A DNA stretch of 64,000 nt, from assembly GCA_041752315.1 (NCBI GenBank), contig JBGSHJ010000067.1:1-64000 (forward strand). The letters run 5' to 3'. Origin of the DNA: SYFY01 sp041752315 (lineage in GTDB: Bacteria; Pseudomonadota; Gammaproteobacteria; Pseudomonadales; Azotimanducaceae). Shown here in pieces: positions 7,775 to 16,671 of this stretch; position 1 is the first letter of the stretch, and every line of letters starts with the position of its first letter. Made by a program: the position numbers and the translations under genes. The notes beneath the pieces were generated by a model. That model saw only the letters and a program-made list of their open reading frames with translations. It searched no databases and was not told the origin of the DNA.

Positions 7775-10236
7775 GTGAACACACGCGCTCGGCACGCACA
7801 CTGCGCCGATTTCGCCGTGAATTCCTGCTGATCTCAGTAGCCGCTCTGACGCTGGCGGCCACCTCCGTCCAGTTTCGCTGGTTTGAAGTTCTCGACCGCC
7901 TGGCATTTGATCTTGTGCTGCGTTCGGCCCCGCTGCAGATGGACGATGACATCGTGCTGGTAGGCATCGACAGTCGCAGCCTCTCCAGCGTCGGACGTTG
8001 GCCGTGGTCGCGGGCGCGTCAGGCAGACCTCATCAAAAGCGTTTTGCAACAACGTCCTGCCGCAGTCTTCGTTGATGTTGTCTATTCAGATCGCAGTGAT
8101 GTTGACGATGATGCCCGCCTGGTTGCCGCCTTCGATCAAACCGTGCCGATGGCCTTGCCAGTAGTCATCGATGCGGTTTCCCCAGGGGGAGCACTGCTCG
8201 AACAACTGCCTTTCCCGGAGTTGTTCGCCGTGATCGACCGCCTGGGTCATGTTCATGTCGCTCCCGATGGTGACGGGATCGTGCGTGGCAACTATCTGTA
8301 CGAAGGTATTGGTGAACCACGCTGGCCACATATCGGACTTGTGCTGGGAGCGGATTCGACACCCGCAGTGATCCCGGAATGTGTTTCGGTCAACGATGGA
8401 TCGATGGCGAACGTACGATGTGGTTATCGGCGCATCCGGTTTGGCGGACCACCGGGGAGTTTCCCGCACCTGTCCGCGATCGATGTGATGGATCAGCGGA
8501 TTGGCGGCGGGATCCTGACCGGAAAGGTGGTGCTGATCGGTCGCACCGATCTTGGTGCGCCGGACGCGATTCCGGTGCCGGTGTCGGCCCAGACGCGGCC
8601 GATGGCCGGCGTGGAGTACAACGCCAATGTGCTGAACGCGGTGCTCCATGGTGGCCTGGTGGAGACGGTGTCGTTCCGATTTACACTGCTCGTCGTCCTG
8701 CTCATGGTCGGGATCGGTTTGTTTGTCATCCCCCGACAGCGGCCTCGCCAGATGCTGGTTTCCACCGCGCTGCTCGCGATCGTGCCGGTTGCCCTGTCCG
8801 CCGCATTGCTGTTCATCGCCGATGTGTGGATCGATTTGTCGGGAGCAAGTGTGGGAGTTGCGCTCATCTATCCGCTGTGGAGCTGGCGACGCAACGAAAT
8901 GGGTTGGCGGTTTGTAGGCGATGAACTCGACCGTCTGGCAGCAGAGGCGTTTCGCTGGTCGCGCAGTCGGGCACGCGTCAACGATGACGAGCTGCCAGCA
9001 CGACTCGAATGGCTGACCGCAGGCACCTCGAGCAACCCGGGGTCGGAGCTGATGGAAGGAATCCATGCAGACCAGTCGTTGAGTGCGCGACCAGCCGGTA
9101 CACTGGATCCGTTTGTCGCTCGTCTGCTCCGAATTCAGACGCTTGCCAATGAAGTCCGGGTTGGCCGGGAAGTCAGCATGGCGGGCATCGACCAGATGCC
9201 GGTCGGGCTATGCATCTTTGTGGCATCGGGCAATGTCGTACTCAGCAATGATTCGTTTCGCATGTTCACCGGCATCACCCGATCCCACACCTATTTTGTC
9301 CATGATGCCCTGGTGCAATTGTTCGATGTCGATTGGCAGCAAGAGCTGCGCGAGGTCATCCTGGAAAGCGCAGTCCGCTGGCTGGAAACCCGCAATGAGC
9401 AGGGCCAGAGGCTGCTGGTCAGGGTTGCACCGCTGCGGGTGGCAGGTTATGCACAGCCTGTCTGTCTGCTGACGATCAGTGATGTCACCGATATCCGTAT
9501 CGCCCAGGAAAGGCGGGAAGAAACCCTTGCCTTTGTGTCCCATGACCTGCGTTCGCCGATATCGTCGATTCTCTCCATTGTCCGCAATCCGAATCTGAAC
9601 AGTGATCCAACCGCCCTGGCACGGATCGAGGCTTATGCGCAGCGCAGTCTGAAGGTCTCCGAAGAGTTCGTTCAGCTCTCACGTCTGGAGAATACGCTTA
9701 CCGTGCATCGCGACGAGATTGATCTCCTGACCGTGGTGGACAACGCGATAGACCAGTTGTTCGAATTTGCGCGTGACAAGTCCATAGACGTGACTCTGGA
9801 ACACCCGGAGAATCCGTTGCAGTGGTGGATTCACGGCAATGGAGAACTGCTCGAGCGGGTGTTTGTCAATCTGCTGGATAATGCAGTCAAGTACAGCCCC
9901 GGTGAAACCTGCGTGAAGGTGAGCATGCAGATCAAGGAGAGCCGCTTCGAGATTTGCGTCGAGGATCAAGGCTTTGGAATCCCGGAATCAGAAGTCGAGC
10001 TTGTTTTCGATCCGTACTTCCGCTCCTCTGCACCGGAACTGCAGGCAGAAAAAGGAGTTGGTCTCGGCCTGCGATTTGTGCGCACTGCAGTGGAGTTGCA
10101 CGATGGAAGCGTGTCCATCGAAAGCCGGTACCGGGAAGGATCGAAGTTTGTCGTGTGTCTGCCGTTGTCCTGTGCGATTGTCCAGGACGAGTTGCCCTCG
10201 TCGGGTGCAGACAATGCTCGGCCCGTCCATTCCTGA
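7729..10236 (+). CDS. CHASE2-domain sensor histidine kinase
   Basis: 835 aa from a GTG inside the 3' end of the LysM-FecR gene (46-bp overlap); the exact start is uncertain. After one N-terminal helix comes a CHASE2 extracytoplasmic sensor (about 50-300). Three closely spaced membrane helices follow (about 315-390), then a PAS-like segment (about 480-590), HisKA with His605 in SHDLRSPISS, and HATPase with NLLDNAVKYSPGE and GVGLGLRF. This architecture is typical for CHASE2 kinases. The neighbouring response regulator and LysM-FecR protein are its likely output and periplasmic partner. Confidence 0.88.
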   Translation: MADLPRAGSAGRLPLSEHTRSARTLRRFRREFLLISVAALTLAATSVQFRWFEVLDRLAFDLVLRSAPLQMDDDIVLVGIDSRSLSSVGRWPWSRARQADLIKSVLQQRPAAVFVDVVYSDRSDVDDDARLVAAFDQTVPMALPVVIDAVSPGGALLEQLPFPELFAVIDRLGHVHVAPDGDGIVRGNYLYEGIGEPRWPHIGLVLGADSTPAVIPECVSVNDGSMANVRCGYRRIRFGGPPGSFPHLSAIDVMDQRIGGGILTGKVVLIGRTDLGAPDAIPVPVSAQTRPMAGVEYNANVLNAVLHGGLVETVSFRFTLLVVLLMVGIGLFVIPRQRPRQMLVSTALLAIVPVALSAALLFIADVWIDLSGASVGVALIYPLWSWRRNEMGWRFVGDELDRLAAEAFRWSRSRARVNDDELPARLEWLTAGTSSNPGSELMEGIHADQSLSARPAGTLDPFVARLLRIQTLANEVRVGREVSMAGIDQMPVGLCIFVASGNVVLSNDSFRMFTGITRSHTYFVHDALVQLFDVDWQQELREVILESAVRWLETRNEQGQRLLVRVAPLRVAGYAQPVCLLTISDVTDIRIAQERREETLAFVSHDLRSPISSILSIVRNPNLNSDPTALARIEAYAQRSLKVSEEFVQLSRLENTLTVHRDEIDLLTVVDNAIDQLFEFARDKSIDVTLEHPENPLQWWIHGNGELLERVFVNLLDNAVKYSPGETCVKVSMQIKESRFEICVEDQGFGIPESEVELVFDPYFRSSAPELQAEKGVGLGLRFVRTAVELHDGSVSIESRYREGSKFVVCLPLSCAIVQDELPSSGADNARPVHS

Positions 10237-10252
10237 AGCTTCCTGAATGGAC
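10225..10252. repeat. 28-bp near-palindrome spanning the kinase stop codon
   Basis: GTCCATTC at 10225 pairs with GAATGGAC at 10245, with an inner GAAGCTTC palindrome. It covers the end of the CHASE2 kinase gene. There is no T-run, so it may be an mRNA-end hairpin or an operator for the downstream gene. Confidence 0.4.
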
Positions 10253-10409
10253 CGCGTTGGGTCATTGTAAAAAAACTGTTTCTCCTTCAGACGTCGCAGG
10301 GGTCTCAGTTAGCATGGCCGCCCTTTTACAGACACCACCGCTTGGCGTCGATTCTGTGGAATCGCGAGCGCTGGTCATGAACCTCTCGAAGTACGGCAAG
10401 GAGACCCAG

Positions 10410-11414
10410 ATGCTGCAACGTATGTTGTCCGGGATCGTGTTGACGCTGGTGGCCAGCACGGCTTTGGCAGACCGTGTCGAATTTGCCAATGGAGATGTCA
10501 TCACCGGAACGGTGACGTCAATGGCAGGTGGCAAGGTGGTTCTGCAGACCGAATATGCCGGACGCATCACGGCAAGTGTTGACAAGGTGGCGCGAATCAC
10601 GACAGACGCAGAACTGAACCTGCGCACCAGCTCGGATGAAATTCTCGTCAGCGCACTGGACGGCGAAGCCGCCAAGGTCAAGCTGACCGCCCTGAACCGG
10701 GAACTTGCTCTGGCAGACGTTACCCGAGCCTCCCGCGCAGTGGCTGGTTCGACGGTGGCAGCGACCAATTGGGCGCACAAGGTCGATGTAGCGGCGGCGC
10801 TGACCAAGGGCAACACGGATACCCAGTCGTTTTCTGTATTCACCGAGTCGCTGGCACGGAGCTCCAGAAACGAGCACATGCTGACGGTTGCGCTTTACCA
10901 GGATGAGGTCAGCGAGGTCACGACCCGCGAGATGTTTGATGTCGATTACGGCTACAAGCGATTTCTTGCCAGCGACAAATGGTTTCTTGGCGGCAATGTC
11001 GAATATTTCAAGGACAAACTCCTGGGTGTGGACCCGCGGATTACTGCCGGCGCAGGCCTCGGTTATCGGTTCTGGGACAACAGCCTCGGTTCGCTCACGG
11101 TGGAACTGGGTGGCAGCGCGGTTTATGAAGATCTGGGCCTGGGCAGCGAAACCAATCCGGCGGTCCGCTATGCGCTGGCCTATCGCCGACTGCTGGTGGG
11201 TGAGCAACTGGAGTTTTTCCATCGTCACCAGGTTCTGAAGATTCTTGACGGCAGTCGTGGCTCGGTCCTGGATTCGTCGACGGGCTTGTCGTTCCTGTTC
11301 AACGACTGGTGGAGCGCAACCCTTCGAGCGGACCTTCGTCATCAGACCAAACCGCCTGTTGGTAGCCACCGGTCTGACCTGGTCTACACCGTTGGGGCCG
11401 GCGTACGGTTCTGA
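10410..11414 (+). CDS. DUF481 outer-membrane beta-barrel protein
   Basis: 334 aa from the ATG at 10410, chosen because AAGGAG lies 6 bp upstream. The signal peptide ends near ALA-D (residue ~23). An N-terminal segment with VEFANGDVITGTV and VVLQTEYAG is typical of DUF481 proteins. The remainder alternates polar and hydrophobic residues and ends in Phe (VGAGVRF), as barrel proteins do. The family resembles E. coli YdiY, whose role is poorly known. The upstream 170 bp holds no clear sigma-70 promoter. Confidence 0.85.
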   Translation: MLQRMLSGIVLTLVASTALADRVEFANGDVITGTVTSMAGGKVVLQTEYAGRITASVDKVARITTDAELNLRTSSDEILVSALDGEAAKVKLTALNRELALADVTRASRAVAGSTVAATNWAHKVDVAAALTKGNTDTQSFSVFTESLARSSRNEHMLTVALYQDEVSEVTTREMFDVDYGYKRFLASDKWFLGGNVEYFKDKLLGVDPRITAGAGLGYRFWDNSLGSLTVELGGSAVYEDLGLGSETNPAVRYALAYRRLLVGEQLEFFHRHQVLKILDGSRGSVLDSSTGLSFLFNDWWSATLRADLRHQTKPPVGSHRSDLVYTVGAGVRF

Positions 11415-11535
11415 TCGTTCAGATGCTCTCCCCGGGGAAACGGCCGAGTATTGTCGCAAGCGTTCCTGGGGGCTGGGCCACTATCGTCAGAGTCGCCGGC
11501 ACTTTTACAATCCCCGAAGCGGTCCGGTGTCGAAA

Positions 11536-11567
11536 TTGACCGCTTGCTGGTCCGCTGTGGCTATAAT
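11536..11567 (+). promoter_or_regulatory. Possible sigma-70 promoter for the ompA-like gene
   Basis: A consensus TATAAT at 11562 is preceded by TTGACC at 11536. The 20-bp spacer is longer than ideal. The expected transcript would have a roughly 75-nt leader before the ATG at 11652. Confidence 0.4.
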
Positions 11568-11651
11568 GCGCCCCTGCGCCCGGCCCCAGTTGTTTCGGGA
11601 AGATTTCTGCAATGCCTTTTCAGTTACGTGTCACGAAGGAGAAAATACAAC

Positions 11652-12851
11652 ATGAAGCAGGGAACGAGAGTCCTGTTTACGCTTGCCTTGGCCAGTTTGC
11701 TCTGGTCAGCAAACGCCGCTGCCGCCGATCAGGGTACCGTCTATCTGAGCCCTGGCCTCATCTACTATCAGGCACCAAAACGTGCCGAGATTGGTATTGA
11801 CGATGCCGAACTTGGCGGTGGTGTAATCGTGGGTTTCCAGGCTTCCGAGCGAGTCAACATCGAGTTGCTGCTTGGTCGCGCCAAGCTGGATTACGAGCTG
11901 CCCGGTGGTTCGGGTGACGACAATGCCGACCTGTTCTGGGTTGACGTGCTGTACCGCACCAAGACTGAAGGCGCCTGGCAGCCGTTCATCCTCGCCGGTG
12001 CAGGCCGTACCGCCATCGACTTCGACAACGTGCGTGACAAGGAAAAGGATACCCAGATCAATGCTGGTGTCGGCGTTTTCCGCACATTGACCGAGCGATT
12101 GTCCCTGCGTGGCGATATCCGCATGAACTACTCGCCAGATCACAATGACCTCCAGCCGTTCGCGTTTGTCGGTCTGACGGCGTTCCTGGGTGATCTGGGT
12201 GGAGCCGCTGGTTTCAAGGATGCCGATGGTGACGGGGTAGCGGACGCGGATGACAAGTGTCCAAACACGCCTCCCGGTACCACCGTCGGTCCGGATGGAT
12301 GTGAAGTCGACAGCGACGGTGACGGCGTGGTCGACAGCGCTGATGCGTGCCCCGGAACACCGGCTGGTGTGGCGGTTGATGCACGCGGTTGCCCGCCAGA
12401 CAGCGACGGTGACGGCGTGCCGGACTACATGGACGCCTGCCCCGGTACACCTGCAGGTGTGAAGGTTGACGAAAAGGGCTGCCCGGAAACTCTGCAGGAA
12501 ACGGTCACGATCGACCTGAACCTGGAGTTTGATTTTGACTCGGCTCAGCTGCGTCCTTCACATCACGGCGAAATCGACGAGGTGACCGCTTTCATGAAGC
12601 AGTTCCCGGGTTCGGTTGCCGTACTCGAAGGTCACACTGACAGCCGTGGATCCGATGAGTACAACCAGGCACTGTCCGAGCGTCGTTCCAGCAGTGTGCT
12701 GGAGTACATGGTGAATCAGGGTGGTGTAGCCCGGGATCGCCTGACTTCCAAGGGTCTTGGTGAGTCGACACCGATCGATACCAACGATACGGACGAAGGT
12801 CGACAGCACAACAGACGGGTGTCTGCGAAGATCTCCAACGGAACGAACTGA
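11652..12851 (+). CDS. OmpA-family porin-like protein with thrombospondin type 3 repeats
   Basis: 399 aa from the ATG at 11652, behind GAAGGAG. The signal peptide (1-24) ends in AAA-A-D. An eight-strand-type beta-barrel occupies about 25-195. Three aspartate-rich calcium-type repeats (DADGDGVADADDKCP, DSDGDGVVDSADACP, DSDGDGVPDYMDACP) with paired cysteines fill about 196-285. A C-terminal OmpA peptidoglycan-binding domain (about 290-395) contains EGHTDSRGSDEYN and the closing NRRV. It anchors the outer membrane to the cell wall. It is monocistronic, with its own promoter and terminator. Confidence 0.92.
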   Translation: MKQGTRVLFTLALASLLWSANAAAADQGTVYLSPGLIYYQAPKRAEIGIDDAELGGGVIVGFQASERVNIELLLGRAKLDYELPGGSGDDNADLFWVDVLYRTKTEGAWQPFILAGAGRTAIDFDNVRDKEKDTQINAGVGVFRTLTERLSLRGDIRMNYSPDHNDLQPFAFVGLTAFLGDLGGAAGFKDADGDGVADADDKCPNTPPGTTVGPDGCEVDSDGDGVVDSADACPGTPAGVAVDARGCPPDSDGDGVPDYMDACPGTPAGVKVDEKGCPETLQETVTIDLNLEFDFDSAQLRPSHHGEIDEVTAFMKQFPGSVAVLEGHTDSRGSDEYNQALSERRSSSVLEYMVNQGGVARDRLTSKGLGESTPIDTNDTDEGRQHNRRVSAKISNGTN

Positions 12852-12873
12852 TTCGTTCTGATGGTTGATCCTG

Positions 12874-12901
12874 AAGGCCGCTTTCGAGCGGCCTTTTTTT
12901 T
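12874..12901 (+). terminator. Rho-independent terminator of the ompA-like gene
   Basis: A 9-bp stem AAGGCCGCT / AGCGGCCTT with a stable TTCG tetraloop is followed by eight T residues, 23 bp after the stop codon. Confidence 0.92.
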
Positions 12902-12925
12902 GCTCGGAGAAGTGAGGTGGTGAGC

Positions 12926-13573
12926 ATGAGGACTCTCGTGTTGTGTCTGGCACTGTGCCTGTTGAATGGCTGTGATACGGCGTATTACGGTGCCTGGGAA
13001 AAAGTAGGCGTGCATAAACGCGACATCCTGCGGGATCGTGTTGAGGCGGCCATGGCGTCACAGGAAGACGCGAAAGAAGAATTCCGTTCGGCGCTCGAGC
13101 GGTTCGAGTCAGTGGCCGGTACCCAATCCGGTGTCCTGAAAGACGCCTACACGGAACTGCAGGCGACTTATGACGATGCACAATCGCGGGCCGACATTGT
13201 GCACAACCGGATCGAGGCGGTTGATGCGGTGTCCGGTGACTTGTTCAAGGAATGGACAGCGGAAATCCAGCAAATCTCCAACACCAGGCTGCAGGCCGAC
13301 AGTCGGCGACAGCTGAAAAGTTCACAGGCTGCGTACCAGGGACTGATCCTCTCGATGCGACGGGCCGAAGCCCGGATGCAACCCGTACTCACCGCTTTCA
13401 AGGACCAGGTTCTTTATCTCAAGCACAATCTGAACGCACAGGCGATCACCTCGCTGCGTGGTGAACTGAAAGCGATCGAAGGTGACGTCGCGCGTCTGGT
13501 GGCCGAAATGGAGGAGTCGATCCGAAAGTCGCAGATCTTTCTCAAGGAATTGTCGGCATCGGAATCTGCGTGA
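12926..13573 (+). CDS. DUF2959 lipoprotein
   Basis: 215 aa from the ATG at 12926, behind GAGGTGG. A short hydrophobic leader ends in the lipobox LLNGC, so the mature protein should be a lipoprotein beginning at Cys14 or close to it. The remainder is helical and matches DUF2959: YYGAWEKVGVHKRDIL near the N-terminus and RMQPVLTAFKDQVLYLKHNLNA near the C-terminus. The domain is widespread in gammaproteobacteria and has no established function. It is encoded directly after the ompA-like terminator, and a 279-bp gap without a recognised gene follows. Confidence 0.85.
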   Translation: MRTLVLCLALCLLNGCDTAYYGAWEKVGVHKRDILRDRVEAAMASQEDAKEEFRSALERFESVAGTQSGVLKDAYTELQATYDDAQSRADIVHNRIEAVDAVSGDLFKEWTAEIQQISNTRLQADSRRQLKSSQAAYQGLILSMRRAEARMQPVLTAFKDQVLYLKHNLNAQAITSLRGELKAIEGDVARLVAEMEESIRKSQIFLKELSASESA

Positions 13574-13852
13574 AGAAGACGGGTCGGGTGCCGGCAATTC
13601 GGACGAACCTGAAATGTCAGATCGATCGACAGGCCGGCGACAGTCGGTAGTCGAACCCGTTGGCAGGAAGCGCGTCGATCGATTCACTGCGAATCCTGCT
13701 GATCAAAATGCCGAGTGGAACCCGCCTGTCTTCGACCATGTCGATTCCAGGCTGCAAAAGCTCTCTGAACGTCTACAATCCCGCGACTGATTCAGGCGGG
13801 CGGCATGCTGCACCGTCATTCTCGCCCGTCGGGCTCTGGAACGAGATCAATC

Positions 13853-14629
13853 GTGGACTACGACAACATCCTCTACGAACTTCGTGGGCCGATGGCCCTG
13901 ATCACCATCAACAGGGCGGACAAGCACAACGCCATTTCCCTGGCGACACTGGATGAACTGCAGCATGCCGTGCGGGCAGCAGCAGTCGATGAGCAGGTGC
14001 GCGTGATCACCATTACCGGCGCCGGTGATCGGGCGTTTGCATCTGGCTCGGATCTTTCGGAAGTGCTGCACAGGGATTTGAAGAAAGCTCTCGAGCCCAT
14101 TGTGCAAGGGCTCGCCGACCAGCTGGAACGCACACCAAAACCGACGATCGCCGCAATCAATGGCATCTGCATGGGTGGAGGCCTTGAAGTTGCGCTTGGC
14201 TGTGACTTGCGCATCTGCGTTCCAGAAGCCCGGTTTGCAACGCCCGAGGGGAAGCTCGGCATCATTCCCGGAGGTGGCGCCTGCGCACGTCTGCCACGGG
14301 TAGTCGGTCGGGGCTGGGGAATGGAAATGATGCTCATGGGAGATCCTATTGGCGCTGAGCGTGCTTTGGCGATTGGTCTGGTGACACGAATCGTTCCTGC
14401 GACCGAGCTGCTGGCCGAAGCACAGCGGATGGCCGATCACCTGGCGACCTTCGCACCGTTTGTTCCCAGGACCATGAAAGCGATGGTCCACTTTGGCATG
14501 GAAGCCAGTCTTGCCGGGGCGCTCATGTTTGAAAAGTATGCCCAGGGAGCGCTGGTGCAGACCGAGGACAAGATTGAAGGCATTACCGCCTTCCTCGAGA
14601 AACGACCGCCGGAATTCAAAGGACGCTGA
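13853..14629 (+). CDS. Enoyl-CoA hydratase/isomerase (crotonase family)
   Basis: 258 aa from the GTG at 13853. That start gives the usual crotonase N-terminus (V-D-Y-D-N-I-L-Y); an upstream ATG at 13805 would add 16 residues of no family similarity. The oxyanion-hole segment is FASGSDL. Both glutamates that add water in true hydratases are present, in GGGLEVAL and TPEGKLG. The fold's IPGGGACARLPR loop is intact. It probably hydrates an enoyl-CoA and sits ahead of a MaoC-type dehydratase pair. Confidence 0.87.
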   Translation: MDYDNILYELRGPMALITINRADKHNAISLATLDELQHAVRAAAVDEQVRVITITGAGDRAFASGSDLSEVLHRDLKKALEPIVQGLADQLERTPKPTIAAINGICMGGGLEVALGCDLRICVPEARFATPEGKLGIIPGGGACARLPRVVGRGWGMEMMLMGDPIGAERALAIGLVTRIVPATELLAEAQRMADHLATFAPFVPRTMKAMVHFGMEASLAGALMFEKYAQGALVQTEDKIEGITAFLEKRPPEFKGR

Positions 14630-14689
14630 CTGCGCCCGGTAATTGGGCGACACTATCTCCCGGTTCATTTGACACAACAGGGGGAAAGC

Positions 14690-15196
14690 ATGGCCGTGGA
14701 CAGATTTCCGGTAGAAGCGACGCACATCATGATGTTTGCGCGCTCTGTCGCTGACGACAACCCGATCTATTTTGACGAGAACTATGCCAAGGGTACGGAG
14801 GTCGGGCACATCGTTGCACCACCGACGTTTGCCCAATCAAGCGCCCAGTTCGATCCCAACTATTTTCTGCGACCAAAAACCGGCCAGGCCTGGTTTGGTT
14901 CTGGCAGGGAAGCAACCGGTGTGAAGCGGGAAGCCTCCAGCGGTGGCGGTGGTGGCGGTGGCGGTGGTGGTGGGTTGCATGCTGAACAGCATTACGAGTA
15001 TCACAGGCACATCAAACCAGGCGACATCCTCAGTGCGAAGCAGTTGCCTGGCAAGACCTGGGAAAAGGAGGGAAAGCGTTCTGGGAAACTGGTCTTCACC
15101 GAAACGGTGACCGAGTATCGGGACCAGCATGGAGAACTGGTCATCACGGCACGTGGTGTGGGTGTTCGTACCGAACGTCCAGTCGACTCGAAGTAA
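14690..15196 (+). CDS. MaoC-like FAS1-type dehydratase, N-terminal subunit
   Basis: 168 aa from the ATG at 14690, behind AGGGGGA. It is the hot-dog subunit that pairs with the next gene, as in mycobacterial HadA/HadB-type enoyl-CoA or enoyl-thioester hydratases. This half contributes substrate binding, with VADDNPIYFDE and the IVAPPTF loop. The unusual part is an uninterrupted run of eleven glycines (residues 85-95) in the central loop, just before LHAEQ. It is followed 11 bp later by its partner. Confidence 0.82.
   Translation: MAVDRFPVEATHIMMFARSVADDNPIYFDENYAKGTEVGHIVAPPTFAQSSAQFDPNYFLRPKTGQAWFGSGREATGVKREASSGGGGGGGGGGGLHAEQHYEYHRHIKPGDILSAKQLPGKTWEKEGKRSGKLVFTETVTEYRDQHGELVITARGVGVRTERPVDSK
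14942..14974 (+). repeat. Poly-glycine (GGT/GGC)n microsatellite inside the MaoC-like gene
   Basis: Eleven consecutive glycine codons, GGT and GGC with one GGG, form a low-complexity tract. Replication slippage in units of 3 would change the loop length without breaking the frame. Confidence 0.85.
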
Positions 15197-15207
15197 GGGG
15201 ATAAAAC

Positions 15208-15615
15208 ATGGCACTGAAAGCAAGTCAGCTGAAAATTGGCGATACCTATACCGAATGCCTGGTCGAAGATCTCAAGCGTACCCAGATCGTCATGTACGCA
15301 GGGACGTCAGGCGACTACAACCCCCTGCATACTGACGAGATCTTCACGACACAGGTTGCGAAGTATCCGTCCGTGTTCGCACACGGGATGCTCACCATGG
15401 GCATGACGGGTCGGATGCTGACCAACTATGTGGGCGATGGCCGCCTGACAAAATATGGTGTTCGCTTCACAAGCCAGGTATGGCCCGGCGATACGCTGCA
15501 CTCGACGGCAACGGTGGAGAGCGTGGAGAAGGGAATCGTCAACCTCGTCGTCGAGACGCGCAATCAGAACGATGCGGTCGTCCTATCCGGCTATGCCGCG
15601 GCGCGCGTCGACTGA
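15208..15615 (+). CDS. MaoC-like dehydratase, catalytic subunit
   Basis: 135 aa single hot-dog protein. The hydratase-2 catalytic dyad is visible in SGDYNPLH (Asp and His, residues ~34-39), and the AHGMLTMGM helix follows. GGGGATAAA at 15197 provides the ribosome-binding site. With the gene 11 bp upstream it would form a heterodimeric (R)-type enoyl-CoA hydratase. The last 33 bp overlap the convergent nucleotide-kinase-like gene. Confidence 0.87.
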   Translation: MALKASQLKIGDTYTECLVEDLKRTQIVMYAGTSGDYNPLHTDEIFTTQVAKYPSVFAHGMLTMGMTGRMLTNYVGDGRLTKYGVRFTSQVWPGDTLHSTATVESVEKGIVNLVVETRNQNDAVVLSGYAAARVD

Positions 15616-16146
15616 GTCACATGATGTCGACGCGGGCAGGCACCCCACGGTGCCTGCCGTTCTGATCAGATCCTCCATTTCCTGGTCAGAACGGATGATC
15701 CGGTATCTGTCAGGAAAACGCCGCGCCTCCGCATCGATTTTCTGGCCAACCCGCACCGGAAAGCGCCAGATGATCCCCGCCAGTCTCGGCAGGATCTTCC
15801 ACTCGGGACACTCGCGTGGGAACTCGGGACGCTGGGTGTCCAGATGACGAAGCCCTCGCAACAGCGCCCTCCACAGGCATCGCCTCCGCGGCAGATCCAG
15901 ATAGATCACCACGTCCGCAGCCTGCCGGACATGGTCTGATACTCCTTCGATGATCCAGGTGCGCTGGCTTGTCAGAGTCCGTTCGTTCCTTTCTCTTTCT
16001 GCGTTCGGAGTTTTTTTCCAGTGAGGCTGCCAGACAATGGTGTCCAGGGAGTGCACCGGAATGGCAAGCGCTTCGGACAAGGATCGGGCTGCGGTTGTCT
16101 TTCCGGAGCCTGCGTTTCCCGTAACGTGGATTCTCCGGAAGGCCAC
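15583..16146 (-). CDS. P-loop nucleotide kinase-like protein (FlaR/topology-modulation type)
   Basis: 187 aa from a GTG. Walker A is at the N-terminus (GNAGSGKTT), then LDTIVWQPHWKK and the WIIEG and VIYLDLPRRRCLWR segments typical of adenylate-kinase-like proteins annotated as FlaR or DNA topology modulation protein. The true substrate is not known. It starts 4 bp after the stop codon of the VOC protein, so the two form an operon. Its C-terminus overlaps the convergent MaoC gene by 33 bp. Confidence 0.72.
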   Translation of the reverse strand: MAFRRIHVTGNAGSGKTTAARSLSEALAIPVHSLDTIVWQPHWKKTPNAERERNERTLTSQRTWIIEGVSDHVRQAADVVIYLDLPRRRCLWRALLRGLRHLDTQRPEFPRECPEWKILPRLAGIIWRFPVRVGQKIDAEARRFPDRYRIIRSDQEMEDLIRTAGTVGCLPASTSCDSVDARRGIAG

Positions 16147-16150
16147 CAGG

Positions 16151-16543
16151 CTACTGCTTCTTTGTTGGTGGAGAAGCAGGCGATGAGAAGCAGAGCACGT
16201 AACCGTCAGGATCGGTAACCTGGAACTCGGTCATCTGCCAGGCCTGCGTTGACAGTGGTTGACTGATCGTCACCAGGCGACTGCAGAACTCCTCATGCAG
16301 GGTACTTGCGTCGTCCACTTCGATGTAGACATCAAGATGACCGTTCCGTTGGCGGTTGGCTCGATCGGCGACCGTCTTCGCCCCGCACTTGAGGTGGATG
16401 ACCGACTGATCCCTGGCGACAGCGGCGTAAAAGTCCTCATACACAAACTGGCAGGTGAAGCCGAGTTTGCTGACATAGAACAGAACCGCGGTGTCAAGAT
16501 TGTCGACCAGCAGTTGTGGGGCGGCGAAGTGAAGCGTCGTCAT
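16151..16543 (-). CDS. VOC-superfamily (glyoxalase/bleomycin-resistance-like) protein
   Basis: 130 aa with the two beta-alpha-beta-beta-beta modules of the vicinal oxygen chelate fold: QLLVDNLDTAVLFYVSKLGF at the start and QVTDPDGYVLCFSS near the end. The metal-ligand positions are only partly recognisable, so it may bind a ligand and not catalyse a reaction. It is the first gene of a two-gene minus-strand operon with the P-loop kinase-like protein. Confidence 0.78.
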   Translation of the reverse strand: MTTLHFAAPQLLVDNLDTAVLFYVSKLGFTCQFVYEDFYAAVARDQSVIHLKCGAKTVADRANRQRNGHLDVYIEVDDASTLHEEFCSRLVTISQPLSTQAWQMTEFQVTDPDGYVLCFSSPASPPTKKQ

Positions 16544-16671
16544 CTCGGATCCTCCGTAACCCGCGTCGCTGGTTAAAGCATACTGCTTCGACTTGCGCAG
16601 GGATAACCCACAAGACAGTGCCTTGCCGGTGACACGTCGAAGGTGGACTCGACGCGCACGATCTGCAGCGA

